Shown piece by piece: positions 1 through 8,371 of a stretch of 64,000 bases of DNA. The translations under genes were made by a program, and so were the position numbers. This DNA comes from Rhodopseudomonas palustris. Its GTDB lineage: Bacteria > Pseudomonadota > Alphaproteobacteria > Rhizobiales > Xanthobacteraceae. The notes beneath the pieces are model-generated. The model was not told where the DNA came from. It ran no database searches and was given only the letters and a program-made list of their open reading frames with translations. The stretch lies in assembly GCF_013415845.1 (NCBI RefSeq), contig NZ_CP058907.1, positions 5,038,501-5,102,500 on the forward strand, in the 5' to 3' direction. How positions within the stretch are numbered: the stretch's first letter is position 1; every line of letters starts with the position of its first letter.

Positions 1-1014
1 CGACGATGCGCGGCCGTCGAGATACTTCTGCACCAGCGGATAATACGGGCTGTCCGGGAAGCCGGTGTAATTGACCCAGGCAACGCGCGGATCGTCGCGC
101 AGGAATTCGGCGACTTTCCGGGCGTTCTCGACGTGGCGCTCCATCCGCAACGCGACTGTCTCGATGCCCTGCAGCAGCAGAAAGGCGTTAAACGGCGACA
201 GCACAGATCCCATGGTGCGCTGATAGATCGACCGCGCACGTTCGACGTAAGCGGTCGGCCCAAACCGCTCCGCATAGACCATGCCGTGATAGGAGTGGTC
301 CGGCTGGTTGAATGCCGGAAACCGCTCCGGGTGCTTGGCCCAGTCGAATCGTCCGCTGTCGACGATGGCACCGCCGAGCGTGGTACCGTGGCCGCCGAGG
401 AACTTGGTGAGCGAGTGCACCACGACATCGGCACCATACGCGATCGGCTTGAACAGGATCGGCGTCGCCACGGTATTGTCGACGATCAGCGGCACGCCGG
501 CGCGATGCGCCACGTCGGCGATCGCTTCGATGTCGCAGACATTGCCGGCCGGATTGCCGATGGTTTCGCAGAACACCGCACGGGTGCCCTCATCGATAAG
601 CTTGGCGATGTCGTCTGGCTTGTCGCTGGCAGCGAAGCGGCCAGTGATGCCCTGTCGCGGCAGGATGTGCGACAGCAGCGTATGCGTGGTACCATAGAGC
701 TGTGGCACCGAGACGATATTGCCGCCATGATCGGCGAGATTGACGAAGGCGAAATGCAGCGCCGCCTGCCCGCTCGCCACCGCCAGGGAACCGACGCCGC
801 CTTCCAGCTCAGCAACGCGCTTTTCCAGCACGCTTGTGGTCGGATTGGCGATCCGAGAATAGCGATAGCCTTCGGTCTCGAGATTGAATAACGCCGCGCC
901 GTGGTCGGCACTGTCGAACGCGTAAGAGGCAGTCTGATAGATCGGCACCGCAACCGCGTGAGTGGTGGGTTCGGGCTCGTAGCCGGCGTGGATGGCAAGC
1001 GTCTCGTTGCGCAT
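1..1014 (-). CDS. metY: O-acetylhomoserine aminocarboxypropyltransferase (sulfhydrylase), 5' part only
   Basis: PLP enzyme of the Cys/Met metabolism family, expected to make homocysteine from O-acetylhomoserine and sulfide. I translated the minus strand from the ATG at 1014, which has GGAGG just upstream. It reads MRNETLAIHAGYEPEP, then the family signatures YRYSRIANPT, SGQAALHFA and the PLP lysine in HSLTKFLGGHGTT. The C-terminal part lies beyond the window. It is divergent from the ligase operon at 1280 and probably unrelated to it. Methionine gamma-lyase or cystathionine gamma-synthase are alternatives inside the same family; the GHGTTLGG surroundings favour the sulfhydrylase. Confidence 0.85.
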   Translation of the reverse strand, partial: MRNETLAIHAGYEPEPTTHAVAVPIYQTASYAFDSADHGAALFNLETEGYRYSRIANPTTSVLEKRVAELEGGVGSLAVASGQAALHFAFVNLADHGGNIVSVPQLYGTTHTLLSHILPRQGITGRFAASDKPDDIAKLIDEGTRAVFCETIGNPAGNVCDIEAIADVAHRAGVPLIVDNTVATPILFKPIAYGADVVVHSLTKFLGGHGTTLGGAIVDSGRFDWAKHPERFPAFNQPDHSYHGMVYAERFGPTAYVERARSIYQRTMGSVLSPFNAFLLLQGIETVALRMERHVENARKVAEFLRDDPRVAWVNYTGFPDSPYYPLVQKYLDGRASS

Positions 1015-1146
1015 GAGCTCCTCCCTTCGCCGCGGCTGCACTTCACACACACAGAGCTCCGCGTCTGGCCTTTGCTAGAACGCACCGCATTAGCGGACAA
1101 CACATTTCAAAGACGACGACAAACTAACCCTAATTTCGCTTGCTGA

Positions 1147-1174
1147 TTTGAATACAGTTTGAATCGATTTGAAT
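1147..1174. promoter_or_regulatory. Three helically phased TTTGAAT repeats (candidate operator)
   Basis: TTTGAAT occurs at 1147, 1158 and 1168, i.e. at 11- and 10-bp spacing, in the divergent gap between the sulfhydrylase gene and the ligase operon. The same heptamer in inverse orientation (ATTCAAA) starts a similar 10/11-bp array at 9732 in front of the carrier protein/dehydrogenase pair. This suggests one regulator acting on both ends of the block. No regulator gene is visible in the block. Confidence 0.35.
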
Positions 1175-1279
1175 TTGTTTACCTTAAGCGTGCTTCGTCC
1201 AGGCATTCGCAACAAATCGCCAACCGCGTTCGCCTACAATTGCACTCAAACTCGTCACGAACTTTCGGAATGGGTGTCG

Positions 1280-3097
1280 ATGACCGTGCACGCAACCGCT
1301 GCCATCCGTTCTACCGATGCGGCGCCCGCGCGCCCATCGGTCGCCAAGAGCTGGCTGAACGCGATCGAGATCACTGCGCGGATCGAACGCGAGCCGGAAC
1401 GTTTGCTGTGCGATACGGTCGCCGAATGGGCGATGCGCACGCCGAATGCGCACGCACTATTGTCGGAGCAAGAACGGTTCAGCTACGCCGAATTGGCGCG
1501 ACGAATTGACGGTTACGCACGCTGGGCACTCGCACACGGAATCGGCAAAGGCGTCACCGTCGCGCTGCTGATGCCGAACCGCCCAGACTATCTGGCGATC
1601 TGGCTCGGCATCACCAAGGTCGGCGGCGTGGTGGCGCTGCTCAACACACAGCTCACCGGCGCCTCGCTGGCCCATTGCATCGATGTCGCAGCGCCCAGCC
1701 ATATCATCGTGGCGAAGGAACTCAGCGACGCCTACGACAGCGCCAAACTGCATCTGGGATCTGCGCCCCGGCTGTGGCTGCACGGCGACGACGATACCGA
1801 GGTGGGGCTGTCGGACGCGCTGGCGATCGCAAACGACGATCCACTTACGGCGGACGAACGTCCCGCTGTGACTGTCGATGATACGGCACTGCTGATCTAC
1901 ACCTCCGGCACCACGGGGCTGCCGAAGGCAGCGCGGGTCAGTCACCGCCGGGTGATGAGCTGGGCCGGCTGGTTCGCCGGCCTCACCGGCGCGACATCCG
2001 ACGATCGCATCTACGATTGTTTGCCGATCTACCACAGCGTCGGCGGCGTGGTCGCGACCGGCAGCCTGCTGATGGCGGGAGGCTCGGTCGTGATCGCCGA
2101 GAAGTTCTCCGCGCGGCGGTTCTGGGACGATATCGTCCGCTACGACTGTACGCTGTTTCAATATATCGGCGAGCTGTGCCGCTATCTGGTGCAGGCGCCG
2201 ATCGCGCCGAACGAAACGCGGCATCGTCTGCGGCTCGCCTGCGGCAACGGACTGCGCGGCGACGTCTGGGAGGCGTTTCAGGCGCGGTTCGCGATCCCGC
2301 GCATTCTCGAATTCTACGCCTCCACCGAGGGCAACTTCTCGCTCTACAATGTCGAGGGCGAGCCCGGTGCGATCGGGCGGCTGCCGTCGTTTCTGGCGCA
2401 TCGCTTTCCAGCCGCACTGGTGAAATTCGATTTCGAAACAGGACTACCCGTGCGCGACGAACAGGGCCGGTGCATCCGCTGCGCCCGCGGCGAGGCCGGC
2501 GAAGCGATCGGCCGGATCGGCGAGGCCGAGCGCGGCGGCGGCCGGTTCGAAGGCTACACCAGCGATGGCGAGAGTGAGCTCAAGATCTTGCGCGACGTGT
2601 TTGCACCGGGTGACGCCTGGTTCCGCACCGGCGACCTGATGCTGCAGGACGCCAAGGGCTTCTTCCGCTTCGTCGACCGGATCGGCGACACCTTCCGCTG
2701 GAAGGGCGAGAACGTCGCAGCGAGCGAAGTGGCCGACATACTCGCCGTCTGCCCCGGCGTGATCGACGCCAGCGTCTATGGCGTCAGCGTTCCGAACCAC
2801 GATGGCCGCGCCGGCATGGCTGCGCTGGTGACCGAGGAGAGCTTCGATCTCGCGGCCCTCCATCGCCATCTCGCCACGCGGCTGCCGGCCTACGCACGGC
2901 CGCTCTTCCTGCGGCTGCGGCCGACGCTCGATCTCACCGGCACGTTCAAGCAGGCAAAGCAGACCCTAATCACTGAGGGTTTCGACCCGTCGGTCGTCGG
3001 CGATCCGCTCTATGTCGCCGACATCACTACGGGCGGCTACGTCGCGCTCGACGCCCCCCTCTTCAGCCGCATCGCGCGCGGCGCATTTAGACTGTGA
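1280..3097 (+). CDS. AMP-forming acyl-CoA synthetase (FATP/very-long-chain type)
   Basis: About 605 residues from the ATG at 1280 (MTVHATAAIRS); the frame is open further upstream but that stretch has no family similarity. The ATP/AMP signature YTSGTTGLPK is at about residues 207-216. YASTEGNFSLYN and the WFRTGDLM and DRIGDTFRWKGENV blocks follow, as in FATP-like acyl-CoA synthetases. It should activate a carboxylic acid as acyl-AMP and transfer it to CoA or a carrier protein. Its TGA overlaps the next ATG (TGATG), so it is translationally coupled to the aminotransferase. The substrate cannot be read from sequence. Confidence 0.8.
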   Translation: MTVHATAAIRSTDAAPARPSVAKSWLNAIEITARIEREPERLLCDTVAEWAMRTPNAHALLSEQERFSYAELARRIDGYARWALAHGIGKGVTVALLMPNRPDYLAIWLGITKVGGVVALLNTQLTGASLAHCIDVAAPSHIIVAKELSDAYDSAKLHLGSAPRLWLHGDDDTEVGLSDALAIANDDPLTADERPAVTVDDTALLIYTSGTTGLPKAARVSHRRVMSWAGWFAGLTGATSDDRIYDCLPIYHSVGGVVATGSLLMAGGSVVIAEKFSARRFWDDIVRYDCTLFQYIGELCRYLVQAPIAPNETRHRLRLACGNGLRGDVWEAFQARFAIPRILEFYASTEGNFSLYNVEGEPGAIGRLPSFLAHRFPAALVKFDFETGLPVRDEQGRCIRCARGEAGEAIGRIGEAERGGGRFEGYTSDGESELKILRDVFAPGDAWFRTGDLMLQDAKGFFRFVDRIGDTFRWKGENVAASEVADILAVCPGVIDASVYGVSVPNHDGRAGMAALVTEESFDLAALHRHLATRLPAYARPLFLRLRPTLDLTGTFKQAKQTLITEGFDPSVVGDPLYVADITTGGYVALDAPLFSRIARGAFRL

Positions 3098-3981
3098 TGG
3101 ATCCGACGACGATGCCCGCTCCTGCACCGATCAACTACTCCCAGACCTGGACCTTCTTCGAGGGCGAGTGGCATGACGGCAACGTGCCGATCATGGGCCC
3201 TCGTACGCACGCAGCGTGGCTCGGCTCCATGGTGTTCGACGGCGCGCGCGCATTCGAGGGCGTGACGCCGGATCTCGACCGCCATTTGGCGCGGATCAAC
3301 TGGTCGGCGACCAACTTCAAGCTCAACGCACTGGTGGACAAGGCGACTTGGCTTGGCTTGGTACGGGACGGCCTGAAGCGGTTCGCCGGCAATGCCGAGC
3401 TTTACATCCGGCCGATGTATTGGGCGCAAAACGGCGTTGGCGGCGGCGTGCTGTTCGATCCGGACACCACCAATTGGTGCCTGTGCATCTATGAAGCGCC
3501 GATGCCGAAGCCGACCGGCCTGTCGATTACGCTGTCGCCGTTCCGCCGCCCGACCGCCGAATGTGCGCCGGTGGAAGCCAAAGCCGGATGCCTGTACCCG
3601 AACAATTCGCGGGCCATGATGGAAGCCAAGTGTCGCGGCTTCGACAACTGCCTGCTGCGCGACATGCTCGGGCATATCGCCGAGCTCGGCAACTCCAATA
3701 TCTTCATGGCTAAAGACGGCGTGGTCTATACGCCGGCGGCCAACGGCACCTTCCTGAGCGGCATCACCCGGCAGCGGGTGATCGAGCTGCTGCGCGGCGA
3801 TGGCGTCACCGTGCTCGAAACTTCGCTGAGTTATCGCGACTTTGAGACCGCCGACGAGATCTTCGCCAGCGGCAATTTCGCAAAGGTGCAGCCGATCATC
3901 CGGATCGACGACCGCTCGCTGCAGCCGGGCCCGTTCTATGCCAAGGCGCGCAAGCTGTATTGGGAGTTCGCACACGGCTGA
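3097..3981 (+). CDS. Branched-chain amino acid aminotransferase-like protein (class IV)
   Basis: 294 residues from the ATG at 3097, which overlaps the previous stop; a GTG one codon upstream is the alternative. This is a fold-type IV PLP aminotransferase: the PLP lysine is probably Lys162 in EAKAGC, followed by HIAELGNSNIFM and GTFLSGITR (about 195-225), the IlvE signature blocks. It normally interconverts branched-chain amino acids and 2-oxo acids. Coupled to an acyl-activating enzyme and near carrier proteins, it more likely prepares or aminates a precursor in this block than serving as the housekeeping IlvE. That role is inference. Confidence 0.8.
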   Translation: MDPTTMPAPAPINYSQTWTFFEGEWHDGNVPIMGPRTHAAWLGSMVFDGARAFEGVTPDLDRHLARINWSATNFKLNALVDKATWLGLVRDGLKRFAGNAELYIRPMYWAQNGVGGGVLFDPDTTNWCLCIYEAPMPKPTGLSITLSPFRRPTAECAPVEAKAGCLYPNNSRAMMEAKCRGFDNCLLRDMLGHIAELGNSNIFMAKDGVVYTPAANGTFLSGITRQRVIELLRGDGVTVLETSLSYRDFETADEIFASGNFAKVQPIIRIDDRSLQPGPFYAKARKLYWEFAHG

Positions 3982-4001
3982 GCGGCGATGCCGCTCGGTC
4001 T

Positions 4002-4886
4002 TCACGGGCCGAACAGCACCAGCTCGGTCTCACTGAGATCCGCGAGGCGCGGCGGGTTCGGGCCCTTGTAGTACTTGCGGCCGCGGGACTCGACATAGAA
4101 GCCGGTCAGCTCGTCCATCGGCCCGAGCGCGTCGAGGATCACCAACGGCCGACCGCGCCAGATCAGTGCCCGGCCGAGCGCACCGGCGCAACGCACGAAT
4201 TCGGCGACGTCGCGGCAATACACCAGCTGCATCGCGGGGAACGGGAAGCGGCCGTGCTTTACACGCTTCGGCACGAACAGGAACGGCATCGTGCCACCAT
4301 CAGGCAGATGAACCGCGAGGGCTAGGCATCCGTAGGACGCATGGCAGCGCAGCAGCTCACACTCGGCTTCGCTCAATCCCGCCACCGCTCGGGTGGCTTC
4401 GGTCACCACCTCGACGCGCGCGCCCTTTTCGGCGCGCGACAGCCAAGGCAGCGCGAAGAACATGCCGTTGCAGTAACGCTTGAACCCAAGCGCCTCGACG
4501 ATCGGCCAAGTATTCACCGCAGGCGAAATGTTGACGTAAGTGACCTGCTTGTTCTTCTGCGCCATTGAGGTCAGCAGCGTCGCGTAGTTGCGAAATTCCG
4601 GGTCGACGTACCAACTCGACACGTTGCAGCGCAGGATCTGTTCAGTGCCGGGACGGCGCGCCGCGTACAGCAACAGCAACGCACCGACCGGATGGCCTCC
4701 GCTCTCCAGCAAATAACCGTATCGCGGGCAGCCCTCGGGCAATTCGCGCGCCCCATGGCGATGCAATCCACGCAACCAATAGTCGCGGCGGCGGCCTGGA
4801 AAGCCGCGCGTCAGCAGATCGGAGACGGCATCAATATCGGCGTCGCCGATCTCACGGCAACGTACCTTGCGGGCTTCCAAAGCCAT
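4002..4886 (-). CDS. GNAT-like acyltransferase family protein
   Basis: 294 residues. The N-terminal 150 residues look like an acyl-CoA N-acyltransferase (GNAT) fold: VRCREIGDADIDAVSDLL start, a PVGALLLLY beta strand, WYVDPEFRNYATLL in the position of motif A, and VEALGFKRY as the usual terminal strand. The second half is less typical and could be a degenerate second GNAT repeat. It converges with the aminotransferase and is divergent from the carrier protein at 4987. A possible job is N-acylation of the product or transfer from a carrier protein, but nothing in the sequence proves it. Confidence 0.55.
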   Translation of the reverse strand: MALEARKVRCREIGDADIDAVSDLLTRGFPGRRRDYWLRGLHRHGARELPEGCPRYGYLLESGGHPVGALLLLYAARRPGTEQILRCNVSSWYVDPEFRNYATLLTSMAQKNKQVTYVNISPAVNTWPIVEALGFKRYCNGMFFALPWLSRAEKGARVEVVTEATRAVAGLSEAECELLRCHASYGCLALAVHLPDGGTMPFLFVPKRVKHGRFPFPAMQLVYCRDVAEFVRCAGALGRALIWRGRPLVILDALGPMDELTGFYVESRGRKYYKGPNPPRLADLSETELVLFGP

Positions 4887-4986
4887 TTACCAATCGGCCT
4901 GAATTGCAAGTGAGGCGCATGGATTTGTTTCGATTTTGCGCCATATGCTCCTTGTCTCATGGATCGATCAGAAAGGCGAAGTGTCG

Positions 4987-5232
4987 ATGTCTGTACGGTT
5001 AACAATCGTCTCGGCGATGCAGCAGATCGCTGACGAACAAGGCTTCAAGGTTCCTGCACTGACGGATGACCTGGTGCTGCACGAGTCGGGCTTCGACTCA
5101 CTCGGCTTTGCCGTGCTGGTTGCGCGTCTCGAAGACGAACTCGGCATCGATCCGTTCAGCACAGCTGATGACGCCATCTTTCCGGAGACACTCGGCGACT
5201 TCATTGGAGCCTATGAGAATGTCCCCGCGTGA
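4987..5232 (+). CDS. Free-standing acyl carrier protein (first of two)
   Basis: 81 residues from the ATG at 4987 (MSVRLTIVSA), preceded by a GAAAGG-type ribosome site. The 4'-phosphopantetheine attachment serine is Ser38 in GFDSLGF, in the usual ACP helix-II context followed by ARLEDELGIDPF. It overlaps the following ligase by about 20 bases, so carrier and ligase are likely made together. This is the pattern of a stand-alone carrier loaded by its adjacent adenylating enzyme. Confidence 0.8.
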   Translation: MSVRLTIVSAMQQIADEQGFKVPALTDDLVLHESGFDSLGFAVLVARLEDELGIDPFSTADDAIFPETLGDFIGAYENVPA

Positions 5233-6598
5233 GATCGTCGCGCTACGCCACTATCTCACCACTGATCTGACCAGCCGTACGCTGTCGGACGCGAGCGATG
5301 AGATCGCGTTAGCCGACATCGCGCGTGGGACCTGTTTCGGCGGCAAGCTGCCTGAGCTCGCCGGCTGTTCGGTGCTGTTGTCGCTGTCGACACAGCTCGT
5401 CACTGGACTCGCAATGATCGAACTCGACGGCGTGGCGCGGCGGATGCTGCTGTGCCCACCGGACGTCGATATGACCTACGCCGCCGATCTGATCGCGGAT
5501 GCGGAGATCGACGCCATCGTGACAGATGCGCCGGAGCGGTGGCAGGACCTCGGCGTCAGCGCCATCGTCACCGCAGGCCTGCCATTGCAGCCTGCGCCCC
5601 CTATCGCAGCCACGCATGCCACGTCTTGGTTGATGCTGACCTCCGGCACCACCGGCCGTCCGAAGATCGTCGCGCATACTCTGGCGGCGCTGACCGGTGC
5701 GATCGTCGGCGACAACGTCGCAAAGGATGCGTCTCCGATCTGGGCGACCTTCTACGACATCCGCCGCTACGGTGGCCTGCAGATTTTCCTCCGCGCCGTG
5801 CTCGGCGGCGGCTCGATGGTGCTCTCCGCGCCCGGCGAAGCAATTGGCGATCATCTGGCACGCCTCGCTGCGCGCGGCGTGACCCACATTTCCGGCACGC
5901 CGTCGCATTGGCGCAAGGCACTGATGAATCCGGCGATCGGCGGCTTCCGCCCCAGCTATGTCCGCTTGTCTGGCGAGATCGCCGATCAAGCCGTGCTCGA
6001 CGGTCTGCGCAACGCGTTTCCCGATGCGTCCATCGGCCACGCCTACGCCTCGACCGAGGCCGGCGTCGGCTTTGCGGTGAATGACGGCCGTGAGGGCTTT
6101 CCAGCGTCGCTGATCGGCAACGCGCCCGGCATCACCATGAAAGTGGTCGACGGCTCGCTGCGGATCAAATCGACCCGCACCGCACATACTTACGTCGGCC
6201 GCAGCGCGCCGCCGCTGACGGATGCGGGCGGCTTCGTCGACACCGGCGACATCGTCGAGCTGCGCGAAGATCGTTATTACTTCGTCGGCCGCCGCGACGG
6301 CGTCATCAACGTCGGGGGCCTCAAGGTTCATCCCGAGGAAGTCGAAGCCGTGATCAACCAGCATCCCTCGGTGCGGATGTCGCGGGTGCGGGCGCGTCGC
6401 AGCCCGATCACCGGCGCGCTGGTGGTGGCCGAGGCGGTGCTCGCAAGCGTCGCGGACGCCGGGCGCACTGGAGCAATCCGCGAGGCGATCCTCGCCAATT
6501 GCCGCGCCGCGCTGCCGCCACACAAGGTCCCGGCGTCGATCCGTTTCGTGCAGCAACTCGACGTCACCGCCTCCGGAAAGCTGGCCCGCCATGCGTAA
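5213..6598 (+). CDS. AMP-dependent acyl/aminoacyl ligase
   Basis: About 461 residues from the ATG at 5213 (MRMSPREIVAL), with a second ATG at 5219. The frame is open upstream, but that part only shadows the carrier protein gene. The adenylation signature TSGTTGRPK is at about 143-151; YASTEAGVGFA, GFVDTGD, GRRDGVINVGGLKVHPEEVE and the terminal TASGK lysine follow. It is shorter at the N-terminus than typical acyl-CoA synthetases. It probably loads the carrier protein whose gene it overlaps; the substrate is unknown. Confidence 0.8.
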   Translation: MRMSPREIVALRHYLTTDLTSRTLSDASDEIALADIARGTCFGGKLPELAGCSVLLSLSTQLVTGLAMIELDGVARRMLLCPPDVDMTYAADLIADAEIDAIVTDAPERWQDLGVSAIVTAGLPLQPAPPIAATHATSWLMLTSGTTGRPKIVAHTLAALTGAIVGDNVAKDASPIWATFYDIRRYGGLQIFLRAVLGGGSMVLSAPGEAIGDHLARLAARGVTHISGTPSHWRKALMNPAIGGFRPSYVRLSGEIADQAVLDGLRNAFPDASIGHAYASTEAGVGFAVNDGREGFPASLIGNAPGITMKVVDGSLRIKSTRTAHTYVGRSAPPLTDAGGFVDTGDIVELREDRYYFVGRRDGVINVGGLKVHPEEVEAVINQHPSVRMSRVRARRSPITGALVVAEAVLASVADAGRTGAIREAILANCRAALPPHKVPASIRFVQQLDVTASGKLARHA

Positions 6599-7322
6599 GG
6601 TGGTGGTGACCGGCGGCAGCCGGGGCATTGGGCTTGCGATCGCACGCCGCCTCGCAGCGGCCGGCTACGACGTGATCGCGGTGGCACGACGCGAGAGTGA
6701 GGAACTCACCGCGGCGATTGCCGAGGCTTCGCAAGGGCCCGGCACGATCAGCTTCAAGGCTTACGATCTCGGCGACATCGACGGCCTGGCCGGCTTCGCC
6801 AAGTCGCTTCGCCAGGAATTCGGCAAGATCTACGGCCTCGTCAACAATGCCGGCATCGGCACCGAGGGCGTGCTCGCGACCATGCACAACAGCCAGATCG
6901 AGACGCTGCTGCGCATCAACGTCACCTCGCCGATCGTACTGACCAAGTACATCGTCCGCCACATGATGGCCGATGGTGCGGGCCGCGTGATCAACATGTC
7001 GTCGATCATCGGCTCGACGGGCTACAACGGACTGTCGGTGTACGGCGCTACCAAGGCCGCGGCGATCGGTTTCACCCGCTCGCTCGCCCGCGAGGTCGGC
7101 CGGCTCGGCATCACCGTCAACGCGATTGCGCCCGGATTCATCGACACAGAATTGACCGCCGGACTCGCTGGCGAAGGCCGCCAGAAGATCGCCGGCCGCA
7201 GCGCGCTGCGCCGCCTGGCGGAAGCCGACGACGTCGCCCAGATGGTCGAATTCCTGCTCGGCGATGGTGGCCGCAACATCACCGGTACGGTGCAGACGAT
7301 CGACGCCGGGAACACGGCGTAG
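6591..7322 (+). CDS. 3-oxoacyl-[ACP] reductase-like SDR (FabG type)
   Basis: 243 residues, overlapping the ligase stop by 8 bases. Classical short-chain dehydrogenase: TGGSRGIG at 7-14, NNAG at about 85, catalytic Ser138, Tyr151 and Lys155 (YGATK), and the C-terminal TGTVQTIDAG. It should use NAD(P)H to reduce a keto group, probably on a carrier-protein thioester given its operon partners. It is the last gene of the rightward unit; an inverted repeat follows 25 bases after the stop. Confidence 0.85.
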   Translation: MRKVVVTGGSRGIGLAIARRLAAAGYDVIAVARRESEELTAAIAEASQGPGTISFKAYDLGDIDGLAGFAKSLRQEFGKIYGLVNNAGIGTEGVLATMHNSQIETLLRINVTSPIVLTKYIVRHMMADGAGRVINMSSIIGSTGYNGLSVYGATKAAAIGFTRSLAREVGRLGITVNAIAPGFIDTELTAGLAGEGRQKIAGRSALRRLAEADDVAQMVEFLLGDGGRNITGTVQTIDAGNTA

Positions 7323-7346
7323 GTCGCCGGAATTACTAACCTCTCG

Positions 7347-7384
7347 TCATTCCGGGGCGCACGCAGCGCGAACCCGGAATGACA
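7347..7384. terminator. Inverted repeat between convergent genes
   Basis: GTCATTCCGGG at 7347-7357 pairs with CCCGGAATGAC at 7374-7384, an 11-bp stem with a 16-base loop. It lies between the SDR stop at 7322 and the stop of the convergent ligase at 7396. There is no strong T tract, so it could be a factor-dependent bidirectional terminator or a member of a dispersed palindrome family. Confidence 0.45.
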
Positions 7385-7395
7385 ATGCAAGACCG

Positions 7396-8337
7396 TCAGT
7401 CGAGCGACAGCACGTCCCGCACGCTCGCCGGCCACGCGTTGGTATCGATGCCATGGGTCGCGAACAGCGCGACAGCGAGGCGGTCCATGCCGAAGGCGAC
7501 GCAGCCGGTGTGGGCGGGGTTACCGGCCGCATCCTCGATGCCCCAGGTGACGCCGAAATGCTCGCGGTGATAGTTGAAGCTCATGCAGGCGGTCGGCTGC
7601 TCTTCCGAGCGCAGCGGCACCAGCAGTTCGAACTTCAGAGCCTGCTGCTGCTGGCTGATCGCCTTCATCTGGCCGACACGGCCGAAGAACGGATCGGACG
7701 CGGTCTCGACACGGAATGTGAGACCGAGATCTCGCGCGATCGCCTGCGCCTTCACCATCCAGCGCTCGCGGAAGTCAGCGACGTCCTGCGGCGCGCCGAT
7801 GCAGACATATTCCCGCATGCGGAACGACTGCAACCGGTCGAGATGCTTCGACGGTTCGCGGCGGAAGCAATCGGCCGCAACGTCGAAGCGCGCGCCGCCC
7901 GCCGGCAGCGGGCCACGGCTCGCCGCGATCGGATACACCGGATAGCAGGCCGCCGGCGACAATACGAGGTCCGCCGGAGACAGCGAGGTCGTCCAATCGC
8001 CGCCGGCATCGAACCGGCCGACCGCCGCGTTGATCTCCTGTTCGCTGCCATGCAGGCCGCAGACGCATCCGAGCAGATTGGGGAAGCTTTTCAGATAGCC
8101 GGACTTCTCGAGCTGGCTCCGGCTCATCACCGGTGGGAACCGCATCACTTCGGCCCCATCCTCGCGATGCTGCGAGATCAGCGCCGCCAGCTTCTCGACC
8201 ACGCCCTCGTACAGCGCAGTTCGCGCATAGACGCCGTCGGCACCTAGCGTGTGGAACAGGTGCTCAGCCAGGTGATCGAGCGGATCGACCGGATGCAGCT
8301 CGGCCTCGGCCGGTGTGGTGCGGATCGCCATGTTCAT
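7396..8337 (-). CDS. Amino acid--[acyl-carrier-protein] ligase (seryl-tRNA synthetase homologue)
   Basis: 313 residues: a class II aminoacyl-tRNA synthetase catalytic core without a tRNA-binding arm. Motif 2 lies around CFRREPSKHLDRLQSFRMRE (157-176) and motif 3 is GCVAFGMDRLAVALF (278-292). The expected zinc ligands of the Bradyrhizobium amino acid:[carrier protein] ligases, Cys131, Glu176 and Cys279, are all at the same positions here. Characterised relatives load glycine or alanine onto the phosphopantetheine arm of a small carrier protein instead of tRNA. The likely partner is the carrier protein at 9967, across the dehydrogenase gene. It lies 34 bases downstream of that dehydrogenase on the same strand. 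Confidence 0.88.
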   Translation of the reverse strand: MNMAIRTTPAEAELHPVDPLDHLAEHLFHTLGADGVYARTALYEGVVEKLAALISQHREDGAEVMRFPPVMSRSQLEKSGYLKSFPNLLGCVCGLHGSEQEINAAVGRFDAGGDWTTSLSPADLVLSPAACYPVYPIAASRGPLPAGGARFDVAADCFRREPSKHLDRLQSFRMREYVCIGAPQDVADFRERWMVKAQAIARDLGLTFRVETASDPFFGRVGQMKAISQQQQALKFELLVPLRSEEQPTACMSFNYHREHFGVTWGIEDAAGNPAHTGCVAFGMDRLAVALFATHGIDTNAWPASVRDVLSLD

Positions 8338-8371
8338 GAAGCGGCCTCCTCGTTGACGATTGACGGTCGAT

